Origin: Pseudonocardia abyssalis | GTDB lineage: Bacteria > Actinomycetota > Actinomycetes > Mycobacteriales > Pseudonocardiaceae | Direction: 5' to 3' | Length of the DNA: 64,000 nucleotides | Assembly (NCBI RefSeq): GCF_019263705.2 | Contig: NZ_JADQDK010000001.1 | Span: 1,178,001 to 1,242,000 of the forward strand | In this document: piece after piece, positions 43,539 to 51,788 of the stretch | How positions within the stretch are numbered: the first letter of the stretch is position 1 | How the letters are laid out: every line of letters begins with the position of its first letter | The notes under the pieces: generated by a model | What the model was told of the DNA's origin: nothing | Database searches by the model: none | What the model saw: only the letters and a program-made list of their open reading frames with translations | Made by a program: the position numbers and the translations under genes

Positions 43539-44461
43539 CGGCGCCGGTCCGGGCCCACGCCCGCGACGCCGGTGCCCGGGACCGGCGGGTGCGCGTCGGT
43601 GAGGTGACGATCACCCCGCTCGTCCAGTTCCACTACCGCGTCGACCCGCGGCGCTTCTTCGGCGATCTCGACCCCCGCATCATCGACGAGACGGCCTGGT
43701 ACTGGCAGCCGCCCTACGTCGACGACGGGTTCCTCGTCATCGACATGGGGGGCTTCCTGGTCCGGACCCTGGACCGGACGGTGCTCGTCGACGTCGGCGT
43801 CGGCAACGGCAAGTCGCGGCCCAACCCCTGCTTCGACCACCGCGACGACGACTGGCTCGCCGCGCTGCACCGGGCGGGGGCCACGGCGGAGGAGGTCGAC
43901 ACCGTCGTGTTCACGCACCTGCACGTCGACCACGTCGGCTACGCCACGCGGTTCGACGGCGACGCCTGGGTGCCGACGTTCCCGGCCGCGCGCTACCTCA
44001 CGACCGCCGCCGAGCTCGACTACTGGACCGGCGGGTCGGCGAGCGGGTTCCGGGAGCAGCTCGGCGACTACGTCGCCGACAGCGTGCTGCCGCTGCGCAC
44101 CGCGGGCGTCCTCGACCTGGTGGAGCCGGACCTGCGGATCTGCGACGAGCTGCGGCTCGTCCCCGCACCGGGTCACACCCCGGGCAACGTCTGCGTCGAG
44201 GTGTCCTCCGGCGGGCAGCGGGCGATCTTCGCGGGCGACATGGTCCATCACGCCCTGCAGCTGGCCTTTCCCGCGATGAGCACCGACTTCTGCGTTCACG
44301 CCGACCGCGCGGGTGAGGCCCGGCGGCGCCTGCTGCACGAGATCGCCGACCGCGACGTGCTGCTGTTCCCGGCCCACTTCCCGGACTCGGCACCCGGCCG
44401 GGTCGTCACCGACCCGGCGGGCGGGTACCGCTACGAGGTCGTCGAGGGCGAGCCGGTGTGA
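43535..44461 (+). CDS. MBL-fold metallohydrolase (308 aa)
   Basis: A metallo-beta-lactamase-fold protein with THLHVDHVG (HxHxDH), His in PGHTPGNV, Asp in FAGDMVHHALQ and His in FPAHFPDS, so a complete dinuclear site. A ~35-residue basic N-terminal tail comes before the fold. The sequence differs from the lactonase-like protein at 11943, though both are likely lactone or ester hydrolases. It overlaps the BVMO gene by 4 nt, which suggests that it hydrolyses the BVMO lactone. Confidence 0.87.
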   Translation: MTAPVRAHARDAGARDRRVRVGEVTITPLVQFHYRVDPRRFFGDLDPRIIDETAWYWQPPYVDDGFLVIDMGGFLVRTLDRTVLVDVGVGNGKSRPNPCFDHRDDDWLAALHRAGATAEEVDTVVFTHLHVDHVGYATRFDGDAWVPTFPAARYLTTAAELDYWTGGSASGFREQLGDYVADSVLPLRTAGVLDLVEPDLRICDELRLVPAPGHTPGNVCVEVSSGGQRAIFAGDMVHHALQLAFPAMSTDFCVHADRAGEARRRLLHEIADRDVLLFPAHFPDSAPGRVVTDPAGGYRYEVVEGEPV

Positions 44462-44492
44462 CCCGCGATCCTGCCGCCGACGAGGAGGAACG

Positions 44493-45068
44493 ATGACCGA
44501 ACGGCTGACCCGTCTGCGTCCGGACGACATGACCCCGGAGCAGGCCGAGATCTACGCCTGCTTCACCGACGGCAGGCGGGCCGATCCGGCCGCCGCGTTC
44601 TCCCTCGTCCATCCGGACGGCGGGCTGGTCGGGCCGCCGGACGCGTGGCTGCGCAGCCCGCCGCTCGGCCGCGTGCTCGAGCGGATCGGCTGGGTGCTGC
44701 GGTTCGATCTCGAGCTCTCCGACCGGGCGCGTGAGATCGCGATCCTGCTCCACGCCTTCCACCGCGCCAGCCCGTTCGAGCTGTACGCCCACCGCAGGGC
44801 GGGACTGGCCGCCGGTCTCTCGGGGGCCGAGATCGAAGGGCTCGCCTCGCGCACCGAGCCGGCGTTCAGGTCAGGGGAGGAGCGGCTGGTGTTCGCCACG
44901 ACCCTGGCCGTCCTCGACCGCAGGGACCTCGACGACGCGGAGTACGACGCGGCCGCCGCCGAGCTGGGCGAGCGGGGGGTCTTCGAGCTGCTGGCGCTGC
45001 TGGGTTACTACGACCTGGTCGCCACCCAGCTCGCCGTCTTCGGGGTGGAGCCGCCCGTCACCGGGTGA
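44493..45068 (+). CDS. Carboxymuconolactone decarboxylase-like protein (191 aa)
   Basis: A helical CMD/AhpD-like protein of the longer (~190 residue) type. The core is LSDRAREIAILLHAFHRASPFELYAHRRAGLAAGLS, with a conserved His in YAHR; an acidic region and the motif FELLALLGYYDLVATQLAVF follow. CxxC is absent. GAGGAGGAA lies 2-3 nt before the ATG. It is the last intact gene of the catabolic block; an IS3-type remnant begins about 100 nt downstream. Confidence 0.82.
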   Translation: MTERLTRLRPDDMTPEQAEIYACFTDGRRADPAAAFSLVHPDGGLVGPPDAWLRSPPLGRVLERIGWVLRFDLELSDRAREIAILLHAFHRASPFELYAHRRAGLAAGLSGAEIEGLASRTEPAFRSGEERLVFATTLAVLDRRDLDDAEYDAAAAELGERGVFELLALLGYYDLVATQLAVFGVEPPVTG

Positions 45069-45164
45069 CGGGCGGCGCGCGTCTGGATCACGCCGTTTCC
45101 ACGCACTCGATGCGGCGGCGATCCACCGGCGAGTGGCACACCGGACGCTCGGCCCGGCGGCCAC

Positions 45165-45565
45165 TGACTCGCCCTGGGTCCTGTGGAGGCTCCTGAGCGT
45201 GGAAACGAGGATGGAGCCATGCCGGGAGAGCAGTCCCCGGGCAAGCCGACCACGCGTCGGTACTCGGAGGAGGAGAAGGCCGCCGCGGTGCGGATGGCCC
45301 GCACCCTGCGCGCGGAGCTGGGTAGCGAGCACGGCACGGTGAAACGGGTCGCCGAGCAACCGGGCTACGGGGTCGAGTCGGTGCGGTCGTGGGTGCGCCA
45401 GGCCGGCATCGACGACGGCTACGAACCCGGTGTCACCACCGGCGAGGCAGCGAGGGTTCGCGAGCTCGAGCAGGAGGTCCGGGAGCTGCGCGGGCGAACG
45501 AGAACATGAAGGGCCGCGAGCCTTCCGGGCGGAGCTCGACGGCCTCCCGCGATGGTCGGGCACGC
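45165..45565 (+). mobile_element. IS3-family insertion sequence remnant (left end plus partial orfA)
   Basis: TGACTCGCCCTGGGTCC (from 45165) followed by GTGGAGGCTCC looks like the left terminus of actinobacterial IS3 elements. An OrfA frame follows at 45219 but collapses after ~95 codons, and no OrfB or right end is present. It marks the junction between the catabolic block and the stress/dormancy island. Confidence 0.75.
45219..45509 (+). pseudogene. IS3 transposase OrfA, truncated and frameshifted
   Basis: The translated start (TRRYSEEEKAAAVRMARTLRAELG) and the helix-turn-helix VKRVAEQPGYGVESVRSWVRQAGIDDGY are typical OrfA of IS3-group elements. The conserved end ELEQEVRELRRANEIL is interrupted: the frame shifts after VRELRG and stops at 45509. 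The following bases still encode pieces of the family (a match to the FFGAELD region) out of frame. OrfB, with the DDE integrase domain, is absent, so the element cannot move by itself. Confidence 0.85.
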
Positions 45566-45573
45566 CGCGCAGC

Positions 45574-45609
45574 CGGTCACGGACCGCCCCTGAGGGCGGT
45601 CCGTGACCG
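45574..45609. terminator. Perfect 16-bp hairpin after IS remnant, before minus-strand kinase gene end
   Basis: CGGTCACGGACCGCCC pairs with GGGCGGTCCGTGACCG around a CTGA loop (45590-45593). It ends 30 nt before the stop of the minus-strand gene at 45639, so it should terminate that operon and could also stop readthrough from the left. Confidence 0.8.
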
Positions 45610-45638
45610 ATCGGCGGCCGACGCCGACGGGCGCTGGG

Positions 45639-47162
45639 TCAGCCCGACGGGGCCGTCAGCAACACGGATCGCCCGGCCGGGCCCGCGGAGTCGCGCCAGA
45701 CGGCGGCGGCGGCGTCCAGTGCGGCGGCGAGTCGCCCACCGGTCGGGATCGGTCGCGCATCCGGCCACGGGTCCATCGCGGCGCGCATCGCACCGGCGAC
45801 GGCTGCGGTCGCGTCCGATCCGGTCGCCCCGCGGCCGGCGATGCGCCGCTCCGCGGTGTCGGCGGTCGCGTGGCACCGCAGCGCGACCAGGTCGCTGCTG
45901 GTGTCGAGGGCCAGGTCGGTGGCGGCGGCGCGGTGGCGGGCGTCGATCCAGGAGGCGTCGAGCACGACCGACTCGCCGCGGCCCAGCAGTGTCCGGGCCC
46001 GGCGCAGCAGCTCGGTGTAGGTCTGCGCCGTGTGCTGTTCGGTGTAGAGACCCTCCCGGAACGGCGCGCCGGCGGGTTTCGTGGGGTCGATGCCGGCGAG
46101 TTCCTTGCGGATCCGGTCGCTGGAGAGCAGGACCGCGCCGAACCGGTCGGCCAGTGCCCCGGCGAGGGTGGTCTTGCCGGTGCCGGGCAGGCCGCCGACC
46201 AGGGCCAGGCGTACCGCGCCTTGTTCGAGGTGGTGCAGGGCGAGCTCGGCGTGCTGTTCGGCGTCGGTGGCGGCTGCTTCGTCGCCCTGGTCGTGGCGTA
46301 GGCAGGCGACCTTGGTGCGGACGACGGCGCGGTAGGCGATGTAGTGGTGGCGCAGGGCGGTGGGGGCGGGGTCGGCGGAGAATTCGATGTAGGCGTCGAG
46401 GAACACGGTGGCGAGGTCGGGGTGGCCGAGGCGTTCGAGGTCCATGGCGAGGAATGCGACGTCGTCGAGGCCGTCGATGTGGCGGAGGTGGTCGTCGAAC
46501 TCCAGGCAGTCCAGGGCGCGGGGGCCGTCGTGGAGGCAGAACACGTCGGCGGCGGTCAGGTCGCCGTGGCCGTCGATGATGCGGTCGTGGGCGATGCGGT
46601 CGGTGAACAGGGGGGCGCGGCCGTCGAGGAACCGGGTGGAGAGCTGTTCCAGCGCGTCGAGGAGGTTCGGGTCGAGTACGGGGCCTGCGTACGGGTGGAG
46701 TGCGGCGGTGTTGTCCCGCCAGCGGGTGGCGATGGTGTCGCGGGTGGCGTCGGCGGTGATGTGATCGCCGCGCTCGGCGCCGGCGTGGAATCGGGCCATG
46801 GTCCGGGCCAGTGCGCGGAGGTCGTCGGCGACTGGTGCGCCGGAGGTGACGAGGGTGGCCAGGCGGCGTTCTTCGGGCATCCGGCGCATGACCACCATCG
46901 GTTCGGTCGGTCCGGCGTGGGCGACGGGCCGTCCTGTCGGGTCGGTGGGTCGGAGCAGTTCGCTGATGCCGAGGTAGACGTCGGGGGCGAGCCGGCGGTT
47001 GAGTTCGATCTCGCGGCGGCAGGCGGCGCGTCTGCGGTTCGGGGTGCGGAAGTCGAGGAAGTCGTTGTGCACGGCCTTCTTCATCTTGTATGCCCGGTCG
47101 CCGACGAGGAAGACGATGCCGATGTGGGTCTCCCGGACCGCGACCGGCGGTGCCGGGCTCAC
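45639..47162 (-). CDS. Phosphotransferase-like/P-loop kinase fusion, Rv2004c type (507 aa)
   Basis: Two parts: an aminoglycoside-phosphotransferase-like N-terminal domain (HGD at 199-201, LDCLEFDDHLRHID), then a P-loop kinase with GGLPGTGKTT at residues 323-332 and an Arg-rich lid region. The same fusion is encoded by the M. tuberculosis DosR-regulon gene Rv2004c, which lies beside the USP gene Rv2005c, as here. The GTG at 47162 overlaps the USP stop (GTGA). The substrate of either domain is unknown. The regulon context suggests a role in low-oxygen survival. Confidence 0.87.
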   Translation of the reverse strand: MSPAPPVAVRETHIGIVFLVGDRAYKMKKAVHNDFLDFRTPNRRRAACRREIELNRRLAPDVYLGISELLRPTDPTGRPVAHAGPTEPMVVMRRMPEERRLATLVTSGAPVADDLRALARTMARFHAGAERGDHITADATRDTIATRWRDNTAALHPYAGPVLDPNLLDALEQLSTRFLDGRAPLFTDRIAHDRIIDGHGDLTAADVFCLHDGPRALDCLEFDDHLRHIDGLDDVAFLAMDLERLGHPDLATVFLDAYIEFSADPAPTALRHHYIAYRAVVRTKVACLRHDQGDEAAATDAEQHAELALHHLEQGAVRLALVGGLPGTGKTTLAGALADRFGAVLLSSDRIRKELAGIDPTKPAGAPFREGLYTEQHTAQTYTELLRRARTLLGRGESVVLDASWIDARHRAAATDLALDTSSDLVALRCHATADTAERRIAGRGATGSDATAAVAGAMRAAMDPWPDARPIPTGGRLAAALDAAAAVWRDSAGPAGRSVLLTAPSG

Positions 47163-48052
47163 GACCGGACCGCCCCGGCGTCGCGGGCCGGTGGTGCCCC
47201 GGCCGCCGTGAGGTCGAGGTCCCGGCGGACAACGGTCACCGGGCAGGCGCCCAGGCGTACCAGTGTCCTGCTCGTCGACCCCAGTGCCGCACGTGCGGCC
47301 AGGTTGTGGCCGGCCGTCCCGACGACCATCAGCCGGGCCCCGTGCGCGGCGGCCAACAGCGGCTCGTCCGCCCCGCCGTGCACGATCCGCACCTCGACCG
47401 GAACGTCGGGCCAGCGGGCGCGCCACGGGCCCAGCTCGTGGAGCAGCACGGTCTGGGGCGCGGCGGTCCCCGGGATGTCGCAGGCCCGGCGCCACGCGTG
47501 GACGACCGATACGGGCGATGCATGCCGCGCGGCGTCGGCGAACGCGACGGTCAGCGCGGGTGTGTCGGCCGCGACGTCCTCGACCCCGACGACGACGGTG
47601 CGGCGGTTCCCGGACAGGTTGTGGTCGCTGTGTACGACGGTCACCGGGCAGTGTGCCCTGGCCGTCAGCGCGGGCGCGATCGACCCGACCAGCAGATCCC
47701 CGGGGTGCCCGCTGAGCAGCCCCACGACGAGCAGCTCGGCGTCGCGGGAGGCGCGGACGAGCGCTGCGACGGGCGCCTCGTCGGACAGCACGGTGTGGGC
47801 CTCGACGCCGGGCTCACGCCGGTGCGCGATGGTGTAGGCGCGAGCGAGTATCGCGGCCGCCCGACGCCTGCCCGGCGCGTAGTCCTCGGTCGCGTAGGGG
47901 CCGGCGTGCACGATCCGCAACGGCAGCCGGCGGACGCGGGCCTCGGTGGCGGCCCAGGCGACGGCTCGTGACGCCGTCGCCGTCCCGTCGGTGCCGACCA
48001 CGACCTCCGGTGACGCGGCGATGTCCTCGTCCTCCACGGTTGGGTGCTCCAC
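47159..48052 (-). CDS. Universal stress protein, tandem USP domains (297 aa)
   Basis: Two UspA domains: residues ~12-150 (EVVVGTDGTATASRAVAWAATEA … VVGLLSGHPGDLLVGSIAPALTARAHCPVTVV) and ~155-295 (TVVVGVEDVAADTPALTVAFADAA … VVGTAGHNLAARAALGSTSRTLVRLGACPVTVV). The second has a G-x2-G-x9-G(S/T)-type ATP loop. The GTG start is supported by AAGGGAAGGA 7-10 nt upstream. It heads an operon with the Rv2004c-like gene and has a DosR-like dyad 80 nt upstream of its start. Tandem USPs bind ATP and slow growth in mycobacteria. Confidence 0.9.
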   Translation of the reverse strand: MEHPTVEDEDIAASPEVVVGTDGTATASRAVAWAATEARVRRLPLRIVHAGPYATEDYAPGRRRAAAILARAYTIAHRREPGVEAHTVLSDEAPVAALVRASRDAELLVVGLLSGHPGDLLVGSIAPALTARAHCPVTVVHSDHNLSGNRRTVVVGVEDVAADTPALTVAFADAARHASPVSVVHAWRRACDIPGTAAPQTVLLHELGPWRARWPDVPVEVRIVHGGADEPLLAAAHGARLMVVGTAGHNLAARAALGSTSRTLVRLGACPVTVVRRDLDLTAAGAPPARDAGAVRS

Positions 48053-48131
48053 GGCTGGTCCTTCCCTTCGGTGAGGTCCCAGGATCGGCGCGGCGGGGGC
48101 GGGGCGGCAGGGTCGGAGGCCCCGAGCGCTG

Positions 48132-48145
48132 CGGCCGGGTGGCCC
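48132..48145. promoter_or_regulatory. DosR-like box CGGCC-GGGT-GGCCC
   Basis: It fits GGGNC-N4-GNCCC with one mismatch at the first base. It lies 79 nt before the minus-strand USP start (48052) and 112 nt before the DUF1918 start (48258), so it could serve both. Confidence 0.5.
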
Positions 48146-48257
48146 GGGGAATGCTCCCGCGGTGGTACCTGTGGCCACCACGGCAGGGCCGTCCGCCACT
48201 ACCGGGACCGCCGTCGTCCAGGGGACCGTGGACACGACCCAGACGGAGGTGTCGACA

Positions 48258-48596
48258 ATGGTGGACAAGTCCACGGTCCCCGACGAGGTGACCGGCACAT
48301 CGGCCACGGACCCGTCCCGGCCACCGGTCGGTGACTGGCTCGTCGTCCCCAGCCCGCCGATCGAGCGCGGCTGGCGGTGGGCCCGCATCGTCGCCCGGAT
48401 CCCCGGCGACGGCCCGGAGCGCTACCGGGTGCGCTGGGTGGGTAACGACCGCGACTCCGTGGTCACCCCGCCGCCGGGCTACCGGATCGAGAGCGCCGCC
48501 CGATGGCCGCACGCCCCGAGCAGCGCCATCGGTCTCTGGCCCGATCCGGCCGGCCCGGGCCGCGACGCGCAGGAGACGGCCGATGATCCCACCTGA
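48258..48596 (+). CDS. DUF1918-domain protein (112 aa)
   Basis: A small protein with the DUF1918 core: GDWLVVPSPPIERGWRWARIVARIPGDGPERYRVRWVGNDRDSVVTPPPGYRIES, an SH3-like beta barrel. Its N-terminal ~30 residues and C-terminal ~30 residues are low-complexity. The ATG follows GACGGAGG. The next gene starts inside its end (14-nt overlap). DUF1918 proteins often sit near USP and stress genes in actinobacteria, but their role is not known. Confidence 0.85.
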   Translation: MVDKSTVPDEVTGTSATDPSRPPVGDWLVVPSPPIERGWRWARIVARIPGDGPERYRVRWVGNDRDSVVTPPPGYRIESAARWPHAPSSAIGLWPDPAGPGRDAQETADDPT

Positions 48597-49785
48597 CGAT
48601 GCGGGCACCGTCGTCGTGGGCGTCGACGGATCGCCGGAGTCGCGGGTGGCACTGGAGTACGCGCTGGACGACGCCGCCCGCCGGGGTGCCCGGCTCCGGG
48701 TCGTCGCCGCGTTGGCGCACCCCGACTACTGGGTGACCGCCTACGGCCCCGTACTGCTGGCCCCGGCCCCGGCGGAGGTCGACCGGGTGCGTACCGCGGC
48801 CCAGCAGTGGATCGACGACGTGACGGCGGCCCGGCCCACCGGTTCGGTCACGGTTCCGGTCGAGGTGTCCGCCGTGGCCGGTCCGCCGGCGGAGGCGCTG
48901 ACCGATGCGTCGCGCGACGCGGACCTGCTCGTGCTGGGTCACCGCGGCCGGGGAGCGGTCGCCAGCACCCTTCTGGGGTCGGTGGGGATGCGGTGCGTCA
49001 TGGACGCGTCGTGCCCGGTGACCATCGTGCGTCCGCGCCCCGCGGTGACGAGCGTCGGTGAGACCCGTCGGGTGCGCGCCACGAGGCCGTCCGTGCGGCG
49101 CACCACGGTCGCCGACGTGATGACCACCGAGGTGGTCCGGGTGTCGCCCGACGCGACGTTCGCGCACATCGCCGCCGCCCTCTCGACCGGCCGGATCCGG
49201 GCGGTCCCGGTGTGCGACACCCATGGTGTGTTGCTGGGGGCGGTGTCGGAGGCCGACCTGCTGCTCACCGCCGAGCGGGCGGACCCACCGCTGGTACGGC
49301 CGTGGTGGCGCCCGCGGCACACCGGCCGGACCCGGCCCACCGGCACACCCGGGGCGACGACGGCTGCCGAGCTGATGACCACGCCCGCCGTCACGGTCGA
49401 GCCCGGCAGCACCGTCGCCCGGGCGGCGCGCGCGATGCGCGAACACGGGCTGGCGTGGCTTCCCGTGGTCGAACGGGACGGCCGCATGGTCGGCGTGCTG
49501 GGCCGCTCGGACCTGCTCTCGGTGTTCGACCGCGACGACGACGGGATCCGCGCCGAGGTCCTCGTCGACGTGCTCGGCCGGCTGCTGCTCGTCGGTGAGG
49601 AGCGCGTCTCGGTAACCGTCATCGACGGTGTGGTCACCCTCGACGGCGAGCTCGACACCCGGGCGGATGCCGAGCTGGCCGTGCGGTTCACGGAGCGGGT
49701 CGAGGGGGTCGTCGCCGTCGTCGACCGGCTGCACTTCCGGGTGGACGACCGCCACGCCGACCTGTCGGAGGTCCGGCGCTACTGA
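48583..49785 (+). CDS. USP-CBS-CBS-BON fusion protein (400 aa)
   Basis: Three domain types are joined: an N-terminal USP domain (TVVVGVDGSPESRVALEYALDDAARRG to CPVTIVRP, ~1-145), two CBS repeats (VADVMTTEVVRVSPDATFAHIAAAL, ~170-225, and AAELMTTPAVTVEPGSTVARAARAMREHGLAWLPVVERDGRMVGVLGRSDLL, ~255-310), and a C-terminal BON domain (VSVTVIDGVVTLDGELDTRADAELAVRFTERVEGVVAVVDRLHF). CBS pairs sense adenine nucleotides, and BON domains bind lipids or membranes. The combination suggests an energy-status sensor. GGAG lies ~10 nt upstream of the ATG, which lies inside the DUF1918 gene. Confidence 0.92.
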   Translation: MIPPDDAGTVVVGVDGSPESRVALEYALDDAARRGARLRVVAALAHPDYWVTAYGPVLLAPAPAEVDRVRTAAQQWIDDVTAARPTGSVTVPVEVSAVAGPPAEALTDASRDADLLVLGHRGRGAVASTLLGSVGMRCVMDASCPVTIVRPRPAVTSVGETRRVRATRPSVRRTTVADVMTTEVVRVSPDATFAHIAAALSTGRIRAVPVCDTHGVLLGAVSEADLLLTAERADPPLVRPWWRPRHTGRTRPTGTPGATTAAELMTTPAVTVEPGSTVARAARAMREHGLAWLPVVERDGRMVGVLGRSDLLSVFDRDDDGIRAEVLVDVLGRLLLVGEERVSVTVIDGVVTLDGELDTRADAELAVRFTERVEGVVAVVDRLHFRVDDRHADLSEVRRY

Positions 49786-49832
49786 CTGCGGCCGTTCCGA
49801 CAGGGCCGTTCTGAGACAGTGGCCCCGACGCG

Positions 49833-49867
49833 ATCGCCCGGCCGGACCCGAGGTCCGGGCGGGCGAT
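49833..49867. terminator. Bidirectional hairpin between convergent genes
   Basis: ATCGCCC-gg-CCGGACC pairs with GGTCCGG-gc-GGGCGAT around a CGA loop. It lies between the end of the USP-CBS-BON gene (49785) and the minus-strand nitroreductase gene (49870). Confidence 0.75.
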
Positions 49868-49869
49868 GC

Positions 49870-50847
49870 TCACTGCGGCATGCGTTCGAGGGAGTCGTCG
49901 AGGGCGCGGCGGGGCGTCGGCGGGAGCGGGGAGCCGGTCGGCGCCCAGCCCACCCGCAGCACGAGCTGGGGGTCGAGCGTGCCGCCGAGCACGTCGTCGC
50001 GCAGCATCGCGCGGGTGCTGGTGACCTCGAGCGGCTGGCTGAGCGGGCAGCTGGCGAGGCCCAGCTGCGTGGCGTGCAGCAGCACCGCGCTCAGCGCCTC
50101 CCCGGCCCGCAGCTGCGAGAGGGTGTCGTCGGACGCGGTGCCGAGCACCATGAGCAGGGCCCCGTCCTTCCCCCCGTCCGTCTGGGCGATCAGGCCCTCG
50201 CTGAACCAGCGCGCAGTGCCGTCACCGGATACGTCGGCGTCGCGAAGCAGATTCGCCGCCGGAACGCCGTCGTCGCCGGATCGCCCGCCGGTCCAGACCG
50301 TCGTCTCGGTGTGGTAGCCGGGCAGGTCCTCCTGTGCCCGGGCCGCCGCACGCAGCGCCGCCACGGTCCGGTCGCGTGCCGCGCCCGTGACCGGGCGCAG
50401 CACCGCGCCGAACTCGGCGGCCCGGTCGGTCAGCTCGCCCACGAACGCCTCGGGAACCTCCCAGTCGAGGTAGCGCCTGCGATCGGTGCGCCGCGCCACG
50501 ATGGCGTTCGCCGTGCCGAGGTCGGCCGCTGCGACGGGCCCCGCCCGCAGCTCGACGGCCGCGAAGTGGTCGCCGTCGGCGGGGTTCGGCAGCCGGTGCA
50601 CCGTGCAGCGCAGGCCGGTCGCCGCGAGGGCGACGGTCAGGTGGTGCAGCGCCGCGCCGCAGCTCACGGCCAGGTCGCGGCCGTCTGCGTCGGTCACCGG
50701 CAGCCACCGGCGCAGGTCGGCGTAGAGGTGGATGCTGCGGGGACCCAGCAACCACCGCCACGGCTGGCTGTTGTGGATCGACGGGGCCCGGGTGGCCAGC
50801 TCCAGCGCGCTGCGCACCGAACGGTGGTCGACGTGTTCGACGATCAT
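49870..50847 (-). CDS. Acg-family nitroreductase-like protein (325 aa)
   Basis: It belongs to the Acg family of flavin-binding nitroreductase-fold proteins (Rv2032/Rv3127/Rv3131 group). Clear stretches are LATRAPSIHNSQPWRWLLG and DLAVSCGAALHHLTVALA. A second half-repeat begins with ERRTDRR-like (AIVARRTDRRRYLDWEVP), and the C terminus reads QLVLRVGWAPTGSPLPPTPRRALDDSL. Mycobacterial relatives are DosR-regulated and lack normal nitroreductase activity; they may sequester FMN. It overlaps the CBS gene by 4 nt, forming a two-gene operon behind a DosR-like box. Confidence 0.9.
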   Translation of the reverse strand: MIVEHVDHRSVRSALELATRAPSIHNSQPWRWLLGPRSIHLYADLRRWLPVTDADGRDLAVSCGAALHHLTVALAATGLRCTVHRLPNPADGDHFAAVELRAGPVAAADLGTANAIVARRTDRRRYLDWEVPEAFVGELTDRAAEFGAVLRPVTGAARDRTVAALRAAARAQEDLPGYHTETTVWTGGRSGDDGVPAANLLRDADVSGDGTARWFSEGLIAQTDGGKDGALLMVLGTASDDTLSQLRAGEALSAVLLHATQLGLASCPLSQPLEVTSTRAMLRDDVLGGTLDPQLVLRVGWAPTGSPLPPTPRRALDDSLERMPQ

Positions 50848-51287
50848 CGGTTCCCCCCGTCGGCGGCGAGCGAGCGGATCAGGTCGGTGGCGGTGACGAT
50901 GCCGAGCAGGCGGTCGCCGTCGGTGACGAGTACCGCGTCGATCCCCCCGGCGTGCATGCTGCGCGCCGCGGCCGACCGGCGCGCGGCGGGCTCGAGCGCG
51001 GGGGCCGTCCGGCACACGTCCGCGACCCGCAGCCGCGGGACCCCCGGCTCGGGGCGCCCGCCGGCGAGCAGCCGAGCCACGTCGGTCTCCAGCACCAGTC
51101 CGACGCACCGCTCGCCGTCGAGCACCGGCAGGTGCCGGACCCCGTGCGCGTCCATGAGGCGCAGGGCCACCGCCAGGTCGGCCTCCGGGACGATGGCGAC
51201 GATCCGGTGGGTCATCAGCTCGGTGACGGGAGGGTCGTCGTCGAGGGCCTCGGGCGGTGCGTCGAGGCGGAACGGGCGGCGGGTCAT
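50844..51287 (-). CDS. Two-CBS-domain protein (147 aa)
   Basis: A stand-alone CBS pair: VTELMTHRIVAIVPEADLAVALRLMDAHGVRHLPVLDGERCVGLVLETDVARLL and VADVCRTAPALEPAARRSAAARSMHAGGIDAVLVTDGDRLLGIVTATDLIRSL. It resembles hypoxic response protein 1 (Hrp1, Rv2626c), also a short CBS protein of the DosR regulon. The ATG has CAGGAGATC upstream. The nitroreductase gene follows with a 4-nt overlap. Box 51372-51385 lies 84 nt upstream of its start. Confidence 0.9.
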   Translation of the reverse strand: MTRRPFRLDAPPEALDDDPPVTELMTHRIVAIVPEADLAVALRLMDAHGVRHLPVLDGERCVGLVLETDVARLLAGGRPEPGVPRLRVADVCRTAPALEPAARRSAAARSMHAGGIDAVLVTDGDRLLGIVTATDLIRSLAADGGNR

Positions 51288-51371
51288 CGTGATCTCCTGT
51301 CGGACGTGCGGCATGACCGAGCGTCTCTCGTTGCCGCCGTGCGCCGGCAGCGGCGGCAGACCCGTGATGTC

Positions 51372-51385
51372 GGGCCGTTGGGCCC
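51372..51385. promoter_or_regulatory. DosR-like box GGGCC-GTTG-GGCCC
   Basis: A perfect 5-bp dyad with a 4-nt spacer, matching GGGNC-N4-GNCCC. It is 84 nt upstream of the CBS-nitroreductase operon start. Confidence 0.7.
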
Positions 51386-51473
51386 GCGATCCCCGGACCG
51401 TCGATCGGTTCGGTGGTCGGTCAGGCGACCGGGCACGGGGTGCACGCGGCTGCGGGCCGGCGTGTGACCCGGA

Positions 51474-51741
51474 TCAGGACCTCAGGGTGGGTGGCTCCTG
51501 GAGGACGTCGAGGCGCATGCGGTACTCCTGCTCGTCGATCTCGCCACGGGCGAACCGTTCGGCGAGGATCTGCCCCGGGGTCGGCTGCGTCGGCGGCTGC
51601 GTCGGCGTCGGCGGCCCCGCGGTCGCGGACGAGCGCGACCAGGACGAGCGCGATCAGGACGCAGAGCAGCACGGTCCCCGCCCCGAGCAGGGCGTAACCC
51701 CACCCGTTCAGCCCGGATCCGTACCACCACGTCGTGGTCAT
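51474..51741 (-). pseudogene. SHOCT-domain small membrane protein gene with single-base frameshift
   Basis: The N-terminal frame from 51741 encodes MTTTWWYG and one long membrane helix (GYALLGAGTVLLCVLIALVLVALVRDRG). The SHOCT end (GQILAERFARGEIDEQEYRMRLDVL then stop at 51474) is in another frame. Reading through with one G removed from the GGGG run (plus-strand CCCC 51615-51618) joins them into a normal ~88-residue protein. The shift is either a real mutation, a slippage site, or a sequencing error. The gene follows the slipin gene by 47 nt. Confidence 0.75.
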
Positions 51742-51788
51742 CCTCTCCGTCGCGCAGGACGGCTGTCACCGGCGGCAGGCGCCGCGGG

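Noticed and set aside
45069..45609. Right attachment site (repeat of tRNA-Pro 3' end)
   Set aside because: No stretch matching the T-arm and acceptor end of the tRNA was seen near the island end.
48190..48245. Second DosR-like site (GGGACC…GTCC) before DUF1918 gene
   Set aside because: The spacing between the half-sites is 7 nt or more rather than 4, and the symmetry is poor.
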